DNA of 64,000 bases. Origin: Ehretia macrophylla (taxonomy: Eukaryota > Streptophyta > Magnoliopsida > Boraginales > Ehretiaceae). Shown in pieces: positions 62,771 through 64,000 of this stretch. The stretch covers positions 49,492,080 through 49,556,079 of the forward strand of contig CM075773.1 in the NCBI GenBank assembly GCA_037974665.1, given 5' to 3'. A program made the translations under genes and the position numbers. Below the pieces are notes generated by a model that saw only the letters and a program-made list of their open reading frames with translations, made no database searches and was not told where the DNA came from. The stretch's first letter is position 1; each line of letters opens with the position of its first letter.

Positions 62771-64000
62771 TGTAACGCCTCGGGGAAAAAAATAAAAAAA
62801 TAAAAGAAAAGTAGTGGGACCCTATTGTAATAAGTAAAATTAATGTGGCGGAAAAGAAAATATAAAGAAAGAAAAGGGGTTCAACCTAAAGTAAATTTCC
62901 TAGTAGGGATAGCATTTTAACTAAGTATAGAAAACCTAAAGTTTGAACGTGTCTAATATACTTAGAATTATTTTCAGCAGTCGACGCTCAGGAAACAGGG
63001 AAGAACCCACATGAGAACTCTCAGGCTAGTGCGTGAAGTCAATTTTAATCACTAGGCAATAGGTAGAGAGAAATGTCTTGGAAACCTTGGAACTTAGTTA
63101 GGATTTGCTTAAGAGGTAAGTTGGCTGATTTTTGTTCTCGAATTTTTGCCTTATGATTTGTTTTGTTTTGTCTATAACTTCTGAAATCAATGAACTATGT
63201 GTTTCTGAAGAACATGTCATGTGTGTTCGGAGATTCTTGAGAGTATTTTCATATTAAAATGTGGAATCAATATGCCGGAAACTTTTGTCACAATCTAGTA
63301 CATGAATGCTTGCATGAATAGAGCTTTAAAATAAATAAATAAAAGGGTACATATGTCGAAGGAAAAAAAAAAAAAAGATGCCATGGTGAACAGTGACATT
63401 ACTGTTTAGGAACAGTGACGTCACTGTTCACATTGCTGGGTAGGAGACTTAGGTTTATTTTAAAAGAAAAGTTGAATGAGGAAACGAAACAGTGAAGCCA
63501 CTGTTTGTGAACAGTGACGTTACTGTTTGTGAACAGTTACCCAGCAGACTTAGGTTTATTTTAAAAGAAAAGTTGAATGAGGAAACGAAACAGTGAAGAC
63601 TCTGTTTGTGAACAGTGACGTTACTGTTTGTGAACAGTGACGTCACTGTTCACTTGGTTTGTGAAAATAATAAAAAAAAAAAGAATTTTAAGAATTGTGG
63701 CAAGTATTTTAGGGCTTAGTGTGTGGTGTTGATTATAATTCTTCTTATACTTCCTCTAGGGAGTTGGAATGAACTAATTATAATGTTATCAATGTAGACT
63801 TGTTTTTTTTAAAAAAATAATTAAAGGATATAGGAGTGAAAATAAATTAAACTCAAATGCTAAACTAAGCTTAGTACTTTTTTTTTAAAATGGCCCAAAA
63901 GAAAAATATAATAGTTTGGCACTTAGAGTGTTTGTCAGGCAAGATATGACTACTGAACCTCTGAATGGACCTTAGGTGATTACGATTTTGAAAAGACTAT
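62771..64000 (+). repeat. 3' LTR of the Tekay-type element (cut by the window end)
   Basis: Begins TGTAACGCCTCGGGG like the 5' LTR. Between about 63385 and 63655 it carries extra tandem copies of the AACAGTGACG module and a second copy of a roughly 100-bp unit (GACTTAGGTTTATTTTAAAA). Confidence 0.9.

Larger units (their letters stand above)
56458..64000 (+). mobile_element. Ty3/gypsy chromovirus, Tekay/Del type (fossil), continues past the window
   Basis: 5' LTR 56458-58381 (TGTAACGCC...GGCGTGACA, 1.92 kb). tRNA-iMet-like primer site TGGTATTAGAGCC at 58386-58398. Polypurine tract AAGGGGGGAGGA before 62771. The 3' LTR starts at 62771 and is cut by the window edge. Gag-pol with a C-terminal chromodomain-like block lies between. 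The coding part is broken about half a dozen times. The two LTRs differ by about 2 percent by eye over the shared part, plus tandem-repeat changes, so it is young. Confidence 0.93.

Overview
The window is AT-rich plant nuclear DNA, most likely from a eudicot. It holds exons of plant-type CK2 beta, eS17 and eRF3, Tekay-, Athila- and copia-type LTR retrotransposons, CACTA ends with GGAGACG-type subterminal repeats, and many MITEs with clean target-site duplications. I could not fix the species. It is gene-poor, and most of it is transposon-derived or duplicated non-coding DNA.

Layout. 1-3000: the 5' four exons of a casein kinase 2 beta-subunit gene, without its C-terminal exon. 3258-3706: a CACTA end. 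4025-9450: MITEs, a TIR element, a small TRIM-like LTR element (7670-8400) and a hairpin repeat. 9470-19083: copy 1 of a large duplicated segment. 19084-33779: an LTR retrotransposon with no visible coding capacity (5' LTR truncated, 3' LTR 31155-33779), split by a younger Athila-type element on the minus strand (21415-30418, TSD CATAT). 33780-36544: minus-strand fragments of ribosomal protein eS17 and release factor eRF3, then a second CACTA end. 36545-55170: copy 2 of the duplicated segment, swollen by later insertions, including a three-level nest (MITE, MITE, copia element). 55629-55988: a small secreted prolamin-like (ECA1/DD11-type) gene with unusual cysteine loss. 56458 to beyond 64000: a Ty3/gypsy Tekay-type chromovirus.

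The main structural result is the segmental duplication (9470-19083 against 36545-55170). It carries two diverging copies of an unrecognised small membrane-protein gene (11801-12334 and 39961-40395). It also carries a non-coding block of about 230 bp that shows no base substitution between copies while its flanks differ at many sites. Insertions present in one copy and missing from the other give clean empty sites and a relative timeline: one MITE before the duplication, several MITEs after it, then the copia element.

Other points of interest are at least four tRNA-like modules on the strand opposite to the copia element, palindromes centred on TGACGTCA that multiply inside the Tekay LTR, and two CACTA ends that each lie beside a truncated host gene.
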